Assembly (NCBI GenBank): GCA_012295275.1
Contig: CM022670.1
Span: forward strand, 34,937,801 to 35,001,800
Source: Chrysomallon squamiferum
Lineage: Eukaryota > Mollusca > Gastropoda > Neomphalida > Peltospiridae
Length of the DNA: 64,000 nt
Direction of reading: 5' to 3'
Positions 26,951-40,500 of this stretch are shown here, in pieces (the stretch's first letter is position 1; the number at the start of each line of letters is the position of its first letter). The notes under the pieces were generated by a model. That model worked only from the letters and a program-made list of their open reading frames with translations, was not told the origin of the DNA and searched no databases. The position numbers and the translations under genes are program-made.

Positions 26951-27722
26951 TAGTCATCGAGTCAGTGATTCTGTCTCTTTAACGTTCATAAAAAATATTT
27001 GAGAAAACTGTTTTACAAAGTTACGTCGCATTATTTCGGGCTGTTATTGTTGTGGCAGGAAATTAAAACGGAATTAATATAAATGGTAGAACACTGGTTT
27101 CGGGTGATCGATATGGAGCTCGTAGTATGTACCTAATAGTAATTAATAAACGTGTTACTTATCTTGTATATAAAACAGGTCAAACTACAAGCCATACTCT
27201 TACAATGAAGCGATAAATAAATACTAACAAATTCTTTTCCAATGGAATATAACAAAAGCAACATTTCTACATTGAAAGACGACATACATACGTACATACA
27301 TACATACATACATAACTACACACATACAAACAGACACATACCAACACACATACACACACACACACACACATACATACATATACAAAAGGGATATACAAAA
27401 GTGAACTGATTTATTCAAAGTACGAAAAGAACATGGTATATTATTGATTAAACTTAAATATTATAGAGTTATAAAGTAATTTAATTAAAATATATATATA
27501 TATATATATATATATTATTATGTTTAAATTTAATAGTAATGGAATTACCCTAAATTAATTTGTAATATACATGAGGAGTAAACATAGAAAAATCACATAG
27601 CTTGTTATCATAGCTGGCCTACTTATAAAAGGGCCGAAATCAAACACCAAAATAAATAACGTGTTTACTCAGTCCGGTGTAGGATAGTTTCAACTGATGA
27701 GAAAATAAGTTTTTCTGTTTGA

Positions 27723-27812
<90 letters not shown>

Positions 27813-27874
27813 TGTATATGTATACGTATGTTTCAATATGCATGCATTTGCACACTTTATGTGGATCGCCTATA

Positions 27875-27960
<86 letters not shown>

Positions 27961-28515
27961 TGAAAGAGAGGAGGAGGGGAGGAAGGGAGTGAGAGAGAGT
28001 GATCAGATAGGCAGAGAGAGAGAGAGAAAGACATAAACAAATTGCGACAAAATCATTTAGGGTTGTTTTCAATAAATACTACAGTTGTTATTTGTAGTAG
28101 TGAACATTGCTGTTTAGTTACAACTGTGTCAGTAGTTAAGACTTGGTCATAACGAATGTAACGTGTTATCAGATCATGTTCACACTGTGTTATATTTGTC
28201 TAACAGAAACGTAATAGCCCGCAGTTTGACCTCTAAGGAATCCTTATGAACATACGAAACACAGTCTTCCTTGAACTTTACGAAAATTGAGTACAGCATT
28301 GGAGAAATGATTATATTTAGCGGTAGTGAAGGTGAGCAGACACACACACACAAAACAACAACATCAACAACAAAAAATAGTTGAAGAAAATAATGCCATT
28401 ACCAGATAATACTTATTTTGTTACCTTTATACTTATCTGCCGTGTATTTCGGTTTATATGTTTAGTTATCTTTATCGTAAATGTTGTTAGAAACATATGT
28501 GTTGTTATAGAAATG

Positions 28516-28552
<37 letters not shown>

Positions 28553-28777
28553 TACATACATACATACATACATACATACATACACACACATACACATACA
28601 TACATATACACATACACACATTATATGCATAATTTTATATATATATATGACGGAATAACGTATATATACATAAACACACACACAAACACACACATATATA
28701 TATATAACCTCATTAGTTGTCAAATCACTGACATCCAATAATGTATCCATCCGTCACACATATATATTACAAAATAA
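26951..28777. other. Intergenic DNA with dinucleotide arrays
   Basis: Contains TACA units at 27285-27380, a TA tract at 27490-27512, the CT/GA inverted pair described separately, and CA/TACA/TA tracts at 28515-28710. No gene was recognised. Confidence 0.7.
27723..27952. repeat. (CT)n ... (GA)n inverted microsatellite pair
   Basis: A CT tract of about 85 bp (27723-27808) is followed after roughly 70 bp by a GA tract of about 72 bp (27880-27951). The two are complementary, so the strand can fold into a stem of up to about 70 bp. The GA tract grades into impure GA/GGA sequence to 28028. Confidence 0.95.
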
Positions 28778-28916
28778 TTATGCATATTCCTCCATGTCAT
28801 TTTGAAAAGGCGATTGTGTTGTTACAATCTTGCCTTCGTCTTGATGGTGATCGTAGTCATCATTTTCGTCAAAGCTGTCGTTACTGTTGTTGTTGATGAT
28901 GCTGCTGCTGCTGCTG
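28778..28916 (-). other. Candidate terminal coding exon with acidic Ser/Asn/Asp-rich tail
   Basis: On the minus strand the acceptor TGTCTGTTGCAG leads into 46 codons: poly-Ser, NNNSNDSFDENDDYDHH, and the end PFQNDMEEYA before TAA (28780-28778). An acidic tail like this would suit a cytoplasmic C-terminus. The poly-Ser part is a GCT/AGC microsatellite and the plus strand is also open with a hydrophobic reading, so the coding strand is uncertain. No partner exon was found. Confidence 0.22.
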
Positions 28917-29093
28917 CTGCAACAGACAAAACAATGAGTAACCCAGCATTGTGGCTTTCTTTCGTCATAATGCAATATCTCGCGCAGTTATAATATAATA
29001 ATTAATACCCATTATTAGCACAACACATGATGTAAAGCATGAATGTTCAGATAGTTTTAAAGTGAAAGATTCGTGTTATATCAAAAAAGAGGC

Positions 29094-29325
29094 AGGGGCG
29101 GGTCTAGAGAGGGGGGTCCAAGGCGTTTATTTAGGTGTTTGTTTTTAAATTTCTGTCAGTGTATACAACACTGTAGAATATATCTGCCAGCGTCCCTGAT
29201 GTAGCTCTGTTATATTATGATCCATGTGAACCGTGTGCAATTCTTCAGTAGAGTCTCTTCATATTGTTATGGTGCCACTTTTTGACATGGACTCCTCATC
29301 ATCATCAGAAAAGCTGGATCCGCCC
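29094..29325. mobile_element. Short terminal-inverted-repeat element (MITE-like)
   Basis: Left end CAGGGGCGGGTCTAGAG and right end CTGGATCCGCCCCCCGAG; the right end reversed reads GGGGCGGATCCAG, matching the left at about 11 of 13 positions. About 230 bp with no coding capacity. CAGGGGCGGATCCAG-type ends are common in invertebrate DNA transposons. The target duplication is unclear. Confidence 0.55.
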
Positions 29326-30060
29326 CCCGAGATAACAATAATTATGCAGGGTTAAGATCGGCAGAGATGCAAATTGAAAAAGCGATTTACGCAATGATTC
29401 TGATAGTAAGTAAGTGGGACGGTAGATAATCTGTGAGGTTTTGAAGTCACAGAAGTTAAATAATGAAGTTGCTAACATTTCGGATAAGCAAATTAAGGCT
29501 GACTGGCGCAATGGTGGCGTCATAGTTAAACTTTGAGTCAGACAGGAAGCATTAGTAAAGACAAAAAGAAATATTTTATTTGACGATGCATTCTACATTT
29601 TGTGGCATCATGCGTATGCATTAGTGACTATAAAGAGAGTTAAAACATGAATCCGAAACGAAAAGGGCTAGTCTTTTTGTGTTTACATTAAGTGAACATT
29701 GCCTTTGACAAAGCAGACGTAAAACACAATCTTGAAACGGACAAATAAATGGCTGCACCGAAACGAACTGATCTGGCGACCTGTTTGTTTTCAGCCCTGC
29801 TCCTTAACCAGGTACCCAGCGACAACTGCTTAAAGTACTGTCATTATAATGACTGTTCTGGTTCATAATGTCTTCCAAACCAAAGCAAATTATTGTTAGT
29901 AATATTATTAGTGTCATTGTTGTTGTTGTTGTCGTTATTATCACTCATACGAAATATCTATGTAATGAAATGAAACACACAGGTAAATATTTGAAATAAT
30001 CTTAATGCTGTTTCATTAATAATGAATTCTTTCGCAATAACTTCTGCATGTTTCGTTTAT

Positions 30061-30069
30061 ATATATTAT

Positions 30070-30112
<43 letters not shown>

Positions 30113-30262
30113 CATATACATATTGATATTTAACAATGAACAGTTAAATAAATACTACGTTTTCTTACATTTTACAACGTGTTATAATAATTTCTACTCA
30201 TGATAATATTATGTATTTAATAATAAACTGAGCTTTTTTTGTAAAATGGATATATGTAACGG

Positions 30263-30320
<58 letters not shown>
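30061..30320. repeat. Two (CA)n microsatellites
   Basis: CA tracts at about 30070-30114 (one AAA interruption) and 30264-30316 in intergenic DNA. Confidence 0.93.
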
Positions 30321-30460
30321 GAACTGTTATTTAACCGAACTAGTACATTTACTTATATTTTATATTTCATAATAATGCCAACGCGTGAAATATAATATTA
30401 AATATCATTCTCTTTTGTCACTGTTTAACTGTAATACATAATAGTGTATTTTTTGTCTAG

Positions 30461-30530
30461 CCGATGCAGACAGCCTGAATGAAACAACAAGGGTATTTCT
30501 AATCCTACGTCTTGGGTGTTTTTGTGTCAG
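30461..30530 (+). other. Candidate 70 bp coding exon upstream of the 35.5 kb membrane exon
   Basis: An acceptor TTTTTTGTCTAG and a donor TCAG/GTAAAT flank 70 nt with one open frame (DADSLNETTRVFLILR). The exon ends in phase 2, which is the phase needed by the terminal exon at 35511. This is weak evidence: no homology, and such pairs can arise by chance. Confidence 0.25.
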
Positions 30531-30734
30531 GTAAATTAACATGAATGACAGATAAAGGGTATGGTCAAAACGTGTTGACTGACAGATGTACACGATAACG
30601 GGTCATTGTCGAATACTCGAGATATTGCATCAGTAGTAGAGACTGGATTGTTTGCCGGTGGTTGCGATAAAGGTAGGGTTGACTCGTGAAGAAAAAAAAA
30701 CCTTATAATAATAATAATAATTAATTAATTTGTT

Positions 30735-31250
30735 TGCATATTTATGGTATATATTTCAGTGAATTTAAGTTTAAGTTATAAAATTTAAGTTTAAATCAGG
30801 TTTGAATTTGAGTTTAAGAGTTTAAGAGTGAGTGTAAGTATGTGTAAGTACGTTTAGGTATAGTTTTACGTTTAAATTGAAATTTAAGTTTAAGTTAGGT
30901 TTAGGTTTAAGCTTAAATTTAAAATTTACGTTTAGATTTAGGTTCAGTTTTGTATATTTTTCTTCTTCTTCTTCTTTTTAGGTTTAGCTTTAAGCTCAAA
31001 TTGAAATTTAAGTTTAAGTTAGGTTTAGGTTTAAGCTTAAATTGAAATTTAAGTTTAAGTTAGGTTTAGGTTTAAGCTTAAATTTAAATTTACGTTTATA
31101 TTTAGGTTTAGTTTTGTATATTTTTCTTCTTTTTTTAGGTTTAAGTTCAAATTGAAACGTTAGTTTAGGTTAGGTTTAGTTAAATTTATATTTTCTTCTT
31201 CTTCTTTTTTTTAGGTTTAAATTTAAATTTACGTTTAGACTTAGGTTCAG
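30735..31250. repeat. Degenerate TTTAAG/TTTAGG-type tandem region
   Basis: Repeated words AAGTTTAAGTTAGGTTTAGG and TTTAAGCTTAAATT are organised in larger blocks, each ending with TTTTGTATATTTTTCTTCTT and a poly-T/TAG junction near 30945, 31110 and 31245. It recalls telomere-like sequence but has no regular TTAGGG array. Confidence 0.8.
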
Positions 31251-31529
31251 TTTTGTATATTTTCTTTCTTCTTCTTGTTTGTTGTTGTTGTTATTTTCTT
31301 GTTCTTCATAATTCTATTCTTCATCACTATTATCATTATTACTCATGTTTGGTATTGCTATTATGTAATGCCGTTCTATCGTCTCTCATTTATTGCTGTT
31401 GTCGTTGTAAGCGACGAATTGTATTTGCTTTTTGATTAATTGATTCTCCTCAACTCGTTTTGAGTTAACCATTTTCACTCAGACTTTGCCAAAATGTCTA
31501 AGGCAGCAACATTTTTTTTTTTAATTAAA

Positions 31530-31535
31530 TAATTA

Positions 31536-31610
<75 letters not shown>

Positions 31611-31704
31611 TAATCAAAATAATAATAACAATAATAATAAAATAATAATAATAACAACAAAAATGATAATAATATAATCAAAATAATAATAACAATAATA
31701 ATAA

Positions 31705-31749
<45 letters not shown>

Positions 31750-31750
31750 C
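31530..31750. repeat. (ATA)n trinucleotide array
   Basis: About 220 bp of AATAAT units with a duplicated interruption TAATCAAAATAATAATAACA (near 31610 and 31675). Confidence 0.93.
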
Positions 31751-32329
31751 TTTAACAGATACAATAAAAAAAGAAACTAAATTTGATACAATTTTTTTTT
31801 TAAATTATAAACATAAAATATATATATATATACTGCAGGTACTAACACATCTTGCTGTTTATCAGAAGATACAGATTATTTGTTGTGAACATGTTTTAAC
31901 TTCTTCTGAGAAGTACTTAACCTCTGTTACAGATCTAAAGGTCAAAAAGACGTATGTACTTCACTCATGAACGATAAGATACTGACCCATATGTACAGCA
32001 ACTGTGTTTGGTGAACTCTGAATCAAAACAGATATATATATATATATATATATCCATTCGATATATCAGGTTTTCCATAAATCAGTACAATAGAGGATCT
32101 CCTCTGTGGGATTTTGTTTCAGGTTATTGTCGTGTTGAGGGGGTTTGTACTATTAACCAGTTTTGTTGTTAGAGGTTATTGCTGTGTTGTGGATCTGTAC
32201 CGTTAGTTAATTGTACTGTTCGCGTTTTTTGTTGTTGTTGTTTTTTTGGGGGGGTGTCTGTACGATTAGTTAACTTTATTGTTGAAGAAAACGTATTTTC
32301 TGTGGTTGTTTAGTATTAGATAATTATAC

Positions 32330-32884
32330 TGTTCGCGGTTATTGTTGTGTTGTAGAATGTAACGTTAGTTAATTTTACTGTTAGGGATTCTGTTGTAGAA
32401 TATAACGTTCGTTAATTTTACTGTTAGGGTACTGTTGTGTTTGGGAATGTAACGTTAGTTAATTTTACTGTCAGGGGTACTTTTGTGTTTGGGAATGTAA
32501 CGTTAGTATAATTTACGGTTATGGGTACTTTTGTGTTGGGGAATGTAACGTTAGTTAATTTTACTGTTAGGGTACTGTTGTGTTGGGGAATGTAACATTA
32601 GTTGATTTTACTGTTAGGGATACTGTTGTGTTGAGGAATGTAACGTTAGTTGATTTTACTGTTATGGGTACTTTTATGTTTGGGAATGTAACGTTAGTTA
32701 ATTTTACTGTTAGGGTACTGTTGTGTTGGGGAATGTAACATTAGTTGATTTTACTGTTAGGGTACTGTTGTGTTGGGGAATGTAACATTAGTTGATTTTA
32801 CTGTTAGGGATACTGTTGTGTTGAGGAATGTAACGTTAGTTAATTTTACTGTTAGGGTACTGTTGTGTTGGGGCTATGAAACGT

Positions 32885-32975
<91 letters not shown>

Positions 32976-33039
32976 ACATTGTCAGCATATCTGGATTACG
33001 TTTCCCAACTCCACATGGCGTCTATATATATCTATATCT

Positions 33040-33070
<31 letters not shown>

Positions 33071-33080
33071 TATATATAGG
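32330..33080. repeat. 47 bp minisatellite, then (GA)n and (CTATAT)n
   Basis: The unit contains GGGAATGTAACGTTAGTTAA, TTTTACTGTTAGGGTACTG and TTGTGTTG, about 11 degenerate copies at 32330-32880. The last unit runs directly into a GA tract at about 32886-32972 and, further on, CTATAT repeats at 33020-33077. A plus-strand frame of 134 codons here is repeat translation. Confidence 0.9.
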
Positions 33081-33376
33081 TGCAACATCAAATTTCCCAT
33101 CAGATAACGTTCAGCGATTAACAGATGGTTCCCTCCATCACAACACCTGTAGGTCACATAATTTATTGTTATGATAAAACTAAATTAATTATGAATGAAT
33201 TGCATTCTTATGAATGTTTTGAAAGATGGCCAATACATGGCATATTTTGATAGTGAACTGTCACAGTTTATAGTGCTTTGTCCAATTCTAAATACAGAAT
33301 ATTGTTTCTAATCTGTCAGTTATATTCTGTATGTGTATATCTATATAAATGTGCTCTCTTTCTCCTTCCATCCATT

Positions 33377-33377
<1 letters not shown>

Positions 33378-33455
<78 letters not shown>
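33378..33455. repeat. (CT)n microsatellite
   Basis: About 77 bp pure CT tract in intergenic DNA. Another 40 bp CT tract lies at 35319-35358. Confidence 0.95.
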
Positions 33456-33458
<3 letters not shown>

Positions 33459-33839
33459 AAAACAAATGTCAAACGATTAAAACAAGCAAGGCTGGACGGT
33501 TGGAAAACGAAAGAGTTCTCGATTTTACGACGAAATTAACAAACACGGTTATCTAACTTTAGATTTAACCGAGATTTAAGACAACGCACACCAGTAAGTA
33601 ATATTCTGTAAGTCATACATTTATAAACAAAACACTTATAACCGACAACCGTTGCATGTAATAACTGGATATGGCATTAGAGATACAACCGACCTCTTTA
33701 TAAATGGTAATTAAAACCTTTATACAAACATAGCTTTTATCTCGCGGTCTGTATTAAGTATCATGAATTAGCATTTTAGTTTATGATGACTGAATAGGCC
33801 TGTAAACCACACACGTGTATGGAATGAATAAATGAATGT

Positions 33840-34015
33840 TTACAGATCTTTTGATTAGAAAATGTCTGGTATTCGTTTAGAACAAAAGTAGTGTTTTGTC
33901 AAACGTCGATTTCCCGTGAAAAAAAAATATGAGATGATGAAACCCGGTATATACGAGTTCATATATGTTTTATTGCCATAGTTATTATTATCTTAAATTC
34001 ATTCATTTCATTTTT
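33840..34015 (+). repeat. Dispersed direct repeat, copy B
   Basis: Diverged second copy of the segment at 24345-24520: GATCTTTTGATTAGAAAATG at the left, GATGATGAAACCCGG in the middle and CTTAAATTCATTCA at the right. Confidence 0.7.
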
Positions 34016-35319
34016 AATATTAATGGTTAGTTAAGCGTTACATGTACAGTTGTAATAAGAAATTAAAAACCTATTGTTGTCGCTCCGATATAGATTCAAA
34101 GCAAGAGATCTTTTATAATAACAACCTCCTCATAGAGTGAAGAAGAAAAAAATAGTCGCTGGAAGAAGTAATACTTCAGCGTTTCCGTTACTATGTTCGA
34201 TACCGAAACTAACCGCATTTCAATTCTAACTTCTAACCATTGAACTAAAGTCTAATTTTATTTGATTTGATTTGATTTTTTATTTAAAAAAAATAATAAT
34301 AATAAAATAAAATAAAAAATGAATTATTGAACTGAGAATAATAATAAATCATGGAAGCAAAACCTCTTGTCCTCATAATTTATGTGGTTCGTAACTGAGT
34401 GGATTTTATTTCGTTTAATATTTATTCTAATCGGCTTTCCCGGCATAATTCGAATGACTCACCAATGTCAAGTGTTGGTTCCTTAGAGATCGGGTCGCAC
34501 GCATTGTTGTAAAATAAGCTTAATTATGTTTATCACAACATCTAGCAAGTCCCAGCAGCACTAGCAGTATAAACTCAGTAAGTAGTTCGTAGAACATTAA
34601 AAACTATTTTATTTATCTGTGAAAGATGTATAAAACGCCTAAGAAAGTAGCCTACAATATCTGTATAATTATGTAATTATTGATATAATTCTATGTGTTA
34701 TTCTATCTCATCGTATATAAGTTTGAGTTGGGGTTTTTTCGGAGCATGTTTAGAACATAGAGAGTGAACTTTCTAGGAAATGTATGATTGGGATAACTGA
34801 AAAATATTCTTCCTCAGGAAAAAAAAAAAAAAAAGAAGGAAAGAAACAAGAAAAGACAAATTCTTTTTCTCTGAGTACCATCAACCCTGCAGTTTACACC
34901 GTTTCGTACAGTGATATATAACTTGTAATGGACGATGAACATCGCAAACTGCAACGATAAACATTTGCACACAACAGACATTCGCTAAATCTGAAGCAGT
35001 TTTTAAAATCTACTGATGATATGGATTATACATCGTGTCTGCTTTTCTGTGTTTCACTTACTTTTCTATTCTTTTTTAAACTGTCTTAGTTATCATCTAA
35101 TTGTCCAGCTAACATATGAATTGCCACACATAAAACAGAATGGACATGTATTTTTATATCCAATACTATAATTGTTTCAAGATTTGAAAAATTAGTTTTC
35201 AAAACATACTTTGGTAATAACAGTAACTCGAATATGCTGAAATTGTGTTACCCAAGTGAACTATGATGTAATTGCATTAGTCTGATCCTTGAAATAATAC
35301 TGTACTTTAAGACAATATA

Positions 35320-35363
<44 letters not shown>

Positions 35364-35510
35364 ATAATCTTTGTAGGGATGTATGTTAACATATTTCCTA
35401 GATATTTCTTGATATTATGGTTACATTTTATTAACAGAAAAAAACCTATGTAGTCTTTGTTTTAACAGAATATCGTAAACATGTGTTCTGCTTTTTATAT
35501 TTGATTACAG
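34016..35510. other. Intergenic or intronic DNA, no gene seen
   Basis: No exon with good splice sites was recognised on either strand apart from the flanking candidates. If the 35511 exon joins the one at 30461, this is intron. Confidence 0.5.
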
Positions 35511-35685
35511 ATACCGATTCATTCGGAACTCGAAGCTCTTGGAAATTATTAACGAAACCTTTCCAGCAAGGATTTCCACAAGGGACATAACTCTTTTGTT
35601 GGGAGTATTGGCGGTAGGTTTCGTCATCACTTCTGTCTTGTTGTGCAATAGAAAAACATACTCTAAGGAATTTCGGCGAAGATAA
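35511..35685 (+). CDS. Terminal exon of an unidentified single-pass membrane protein
   Basis: The acceptor TTTGATTACAG leads into 57 codons ending at TAA (35683-35685), entered one base before a codon boundary. The residues are YRFIRNSKLLEIINETF, then a helix DITLLLGVLAVGFVITSVLL, then a short basic tail (CNRKTYSKEFRRR). This is the usual shape of a type I membrane protein C-terminus with an N-glycosylation sequon (NET) just outside. The protein was not recognised. The stop lies only 243 bp upstream of the SLC7 start codon on the same strand, so the two transcripts are close or overlapping. Upstream exons are not secure (one candidate at 30461). Confidence 0.5.
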
Positions 35686-35928
35686 GTTTGTTTTCTGGTG
35701 TGTACAGATAATTCAGCGCCGGTTAGTTAAAAAAAACGGTTTTCATATCTGAGCTGCATTGTTTTCCTTGCCTGACCAGACATTCGCGAAACCGAGGAAA
35801 CACGTGGCTACTTGAGTACCTCGAGCCTTTGTGTTAACACTAACAGAACAGCGAGATCTTAGAATTCCTGAACTGAATTCATTTGTACAGATCGGCGTTG
35901 CCAACACACCAGTGTCAAACATATCAAA

Positions 35929-36954
35929 ATGCCGGAACCAGTGATCGCAGGAAAAGTGGAACTCAAGAAACAAATTACTTTGTTTCAAGGAGTAGCCATA
36001 ATAGTTGGTATTATTATTGGTTCAGGAATTTTTGTTTCGCCTGTGGGAATTTTAATGCACACAAAATCAGTAGGATCTTCGCTGATAATGTGGGCTGTGT
36101 GTGGAGTTTACAACACGCTGTGTGCCCTCTGTTACGCAGAATTAGGGGCGTCGATGCCCGAATCAGGAGGCGAATATATTTACATCAAGCGAGCGTTCGG
36201 AGATTACCCAGCATTTGTTTGTTTATGGATTAACTTTCTGCTCATTTGTCCCGTGGGTGTAGCTGCACTAAGTCTTATTGCGTCTCTGTACCTGATTCAA
36301 CCTCTCTTTCCAGACTGTGATGTGCCACCGTTGGCTCAAAGACTGATTGCAGTTTGCATAATATGTAAGTATTATAACGAAAACATTCACTGTCGTAGAC
36401 ATGCTTCATAACAGCTTGCTCTGATTAGAACATTATTTTTTTTTTTTTTTTTTTTGTCTGTCTGTCTGTCTGTCTCAGGATGTTAATAATGAATTATTTA
36501 TGTTTGACATAAAATAAACATGGCATGGGATGGTACAAGATAGTAATGCCATGATGTTATTACCACATATATATCATACTCATTTCTATTTATTACACAT
36601 CAAAAGATTAGTATTAAATTTTAAAAATGTAAAAAAAAAAAAAAAAATTTAAAATTACTATTCAGACTTGATCCAATGAACCACCAAGAAGAAGGAATTG
36701 TCAACCAAATAAACTTGTTATATACTGTATGTTCATATACACTGTGATATATAACTATGTAAATATTTATAGTTTAGGTACTTTCCAAGAACTGAAGACC
36801 ATTAACAGTAATAGTAGTAGTAATAATAATAATAATAATAATAATAATTATGTGACCTCCAACATAAGTGAAATCCTGACAGGTTCCTAACTGATATAAA
36901 TTTGATTCCTGATACATTTTTCAATAATAATAATAATGTTTAATAATTAAGAAA

Positions 36955-37000
<46 letters not shown>

Positions 37001-37505
37001 GTAGTATTAATAATGTGAAAAACAGACATGGTGTGCAGTTAAAATACCTTCTGCATAGCTAAATTAAAAAATGTTGCACTAAAAAGCAGATTGAAATTAT
37101 GTTTATATATACAGAATGATGTGATTGTCTTTAACAAACATATTATATAATGTTCGAGTTAGAATTAAGTAAAACAGGATTTCCCCTTTTCTATAAATAG
37201 TTTGGTGTTTGTTTTATTATAGGGGGTTTTCCTTAAGCAATGTGTTAAGAGTTGAGATATCAGTTTGAATAAACTGTAAACAAACATGTTCGCTGATTAT
37301 CAATAGGCTTAATTTTTTTCTTCTTTATTTTATTTTTAAAGTTGTGTTTTTTTTATTATTAATAAAGTTATTATTATTATTAGTAGTAGTAGTAGTATTT
37401 ATTTATTTAATTTGTGTGTGTGTGTGATACATAATACAATATGTACAACATTGAAACTGTGTAAATGCCTACTTGTTTCCATTCAAGAATAATAATGGGA
37501 TGATG

Positions 37506-37581
<76 letters not shown>

Positions 37582-40500
37582 CACAGTTTTTTCCCATTGC
37601 CAGTGTTTAACTGTTAAGAATGTTTTTATTTCTGAAAAAAACTATTTCCTGTTTTCATCAGATTTTGAATAAAGATGGATACTATATGTTTTTGGAATAA
37701 AAACCTAGCTAAGGTGTCCATCTGTAACTAATTAAATATCTTTGAATGTTTTATATATAGCTTTTATCAAGTTGGTGATGTGTCACTTATTACATTACAG
37801 AAAAATTACCACATTAGTTTGTCCAGAGCCCATGTTGTTATTGTTGTTTTTATTACTATTATTATTATTATTATTATTACTACTACTACTATTACTACTA
37901 CTATTAATATTATCAATTATTATTATTATTATAACTACTACTTTAATTATACTATTATTATTATTATTATACAGATATATTTTAAATGTTGACTTATGAA
38001 GTAAAAAAAAAAGTATCATGCATTTTACTTTTTTAAACTCTTTCACTATCTCACTTTTACTAGTTTTATGCAATAGTCTTAGTCAGGATATATATATAAT
38101 AAATTTTTTTTTAAAAATAATATTCTGTAACATTGCAAGATTTAATTTCTAATTTTTACTGTGTCTTCCATAAGGTTTTCTCATTGCTGTAAACATGAGA
38201 AATGTCAAGTGGGCTACAAGACTGCAGGTTTTTATAACAAGCTGCAAACTGGTAGCATTGGCCATCATCATCATCATAGGATTTATCTATTTTGGAAAAG
38301 GTAATCTTAATACAGATACGATAACATTAACAATTATCAGAAACAGAGAAACATTCTCAAAACTGAACAGTGCTGGTATCGAGTAAGAAGTTTTGATTTG
38401 AGGAATGTTTGGTTTACAGAGGTTTCACATTTAAGTACTTGATAAATCATGGATACTTCCAGAAATTGTTCAGTTTTGGAGAATCACAGTTTAATCTATG
38501 TTACTCTGAAAGATTTGGTTTCATGAAAATAAATAAATGAAATACAGAATATGGATTATTACAAACAAACAAAACTTAAAATAAAAATAAATTTTTGTTA
38601 AATATTGATTTAGAAAAACAGAAAATCCCATTTGTTACTGTTAACATTACTGTTACATGAGAAGTTTCTAATTAGCATAATTTATTTATCTGAATATTAC
38701 ACAAGAGAAAATTAATCATTGTCATGTTTTAATTAAGTCCATATCAAATTACTTTTTCTGTTGTGGAATTCATAGTTCCTGACAGATTATTATTTTTTAA
38801 TCTCTTTTTTTATTTATATATATATATTTTTTTTTTTTTATTAACATTGGAATATAGTAAGAATTTGAAAGACTGTATTATTATATTATTATTATCATTG
38901 TTATCACTATTATTGTTATTGTGTTTATTTTTTTATTAATATATATATATTTTTTGCATATTTTTTTACTTATTTATTGATTTATTTGAAAATATAAAGA
39001 CTTATTTGCTAACTCTGGACTTAGTGCTTACTTGCTTACTTACTTACTTGTTTATTTATTTTTAGGAAGTACTGACAACTTTCAGAACTCATTTGAGGGT
39101 ACAGATTACTCTGCTGGGGCTCTGGCTTTGTCATTCTACTCAGGCTTTTGGGCTTACAGTGGATGGTAAAGTTCATCACATTTTATCCCGTTCTACACAT
39201 AACACCAGCACAATACAATTATTTCAGATCAAGTGATAAGAAAAAACAAAAAACAACTGTGTTCATTTATATAATTTTCAGAAAAACTGTTAGATTCTTA
39301 AAACTAATGAAAAATTTAAATTATATCAAAAAAAATAATAATAATAATAATAATATAGTGTACATATTATTTTAATTATTTTGGTTTAATGAGGATATCT
39401 TAAATCTGAAATATTTGGAACCAGAAATGTTTCATATTCAGAATTTGTTCAGACTTTGGAATATAAGGAGATAGTCTGAGCATAAGAAATCCAAATTTAA
39501 AGAAATCCATACTGATTTTAAAAACAGATATATATTAGATATATTACAGTTTATAAATACATACTAAACCAATCAAAAACTAAGATATGACAATTTCATT
39601 TGCTGTGAAAGATTTTTGTTGTTTGTTGGATTTCAAAGTCTTACACAAGATCCTCAACCTGTACTGAAACATAAGTCACTAAATAAGACAAAATGTCTTG
39701 ATTCATTCAAATAGCATTCTTGGCTACATTTTCCTAATACATTACTAAATATAATTATAAAGCAGTTTTCACATTAAGAATAAGACAGATCGTGGTAACA
39801 AAACAAGCTGTAAAATAATTACATAAATTTTATCTGTCTGTCTCAAAAATTAATATATCAGAAGACTGTCAAAAAGAGACATAAAACTGTTAACTGGTAA
39901 AATTTATTACAGTTGATAACAGTTTTTTAATGCCTCTAGGAATGTTTTATATGCACGACTGCGTTGTTTACATGTTTTCAGTGTTTCTGTATTTGTTTTT
40001 TTATACAGGAGTTACTTGAGTTTTCTGACAGGAGAGTTAGTGAATCCAAACAGGTGTGTCTTATTTAAAAAAAAAAATATATATATATTACAACCATCTT
40101 ATTTTTGTTTTAATTTTTGTTTATATTTTTGTTGTTTTTGTTTTTGTTTTTGTTTTTTAAATTTAATTTAAATTTTTAAAAAAAAATTTTTTTTTTAAAT
40201 ACCAACTTATGTATTCCACAGTGCCCAGAATGATTAAATTATTAAAGTTAATTATTCTTTATTTATAACTATCAAGGATAATTGTTAGTATTATTCATTC
40301 CATCTTCATGTCACCCCAGCCTATGTGTTTTCATTTATTTCTTTTTATTTAAAAAAAAAAAAAAAAAAAAATTAATTATTAATACATTCAAATGAGTTGA
40401 TGTTTACATCTGTGTTTTGTTCTAGCCTTTGATGTGATAATAGTGATGACTTTTTTTTTTTTTTTTTACTTTTGTGAACAATTTATTAATGTCACCCCAC

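Noticed and set aside
29305-29523. 72-codon minus-strand frame
   Set aside because: Starts inside the end of the TIR element and has no splice context or recognisable protein pattern.
30735-31250. Telomere-like TTTAGG/TTAGG words
   Set aside because: The spacing is irregular and mixed with AAGTTTAAG and CTTCTT blocks. There is no regular TTAGGG array, so no telomere or interstitial telomeric site is claimed.
32770-33174. 134-codon plus-strand frame
   Set aside because: Made of the 47 bp minisatellite, a GA tract and a CTATAT tract; no coding signal.
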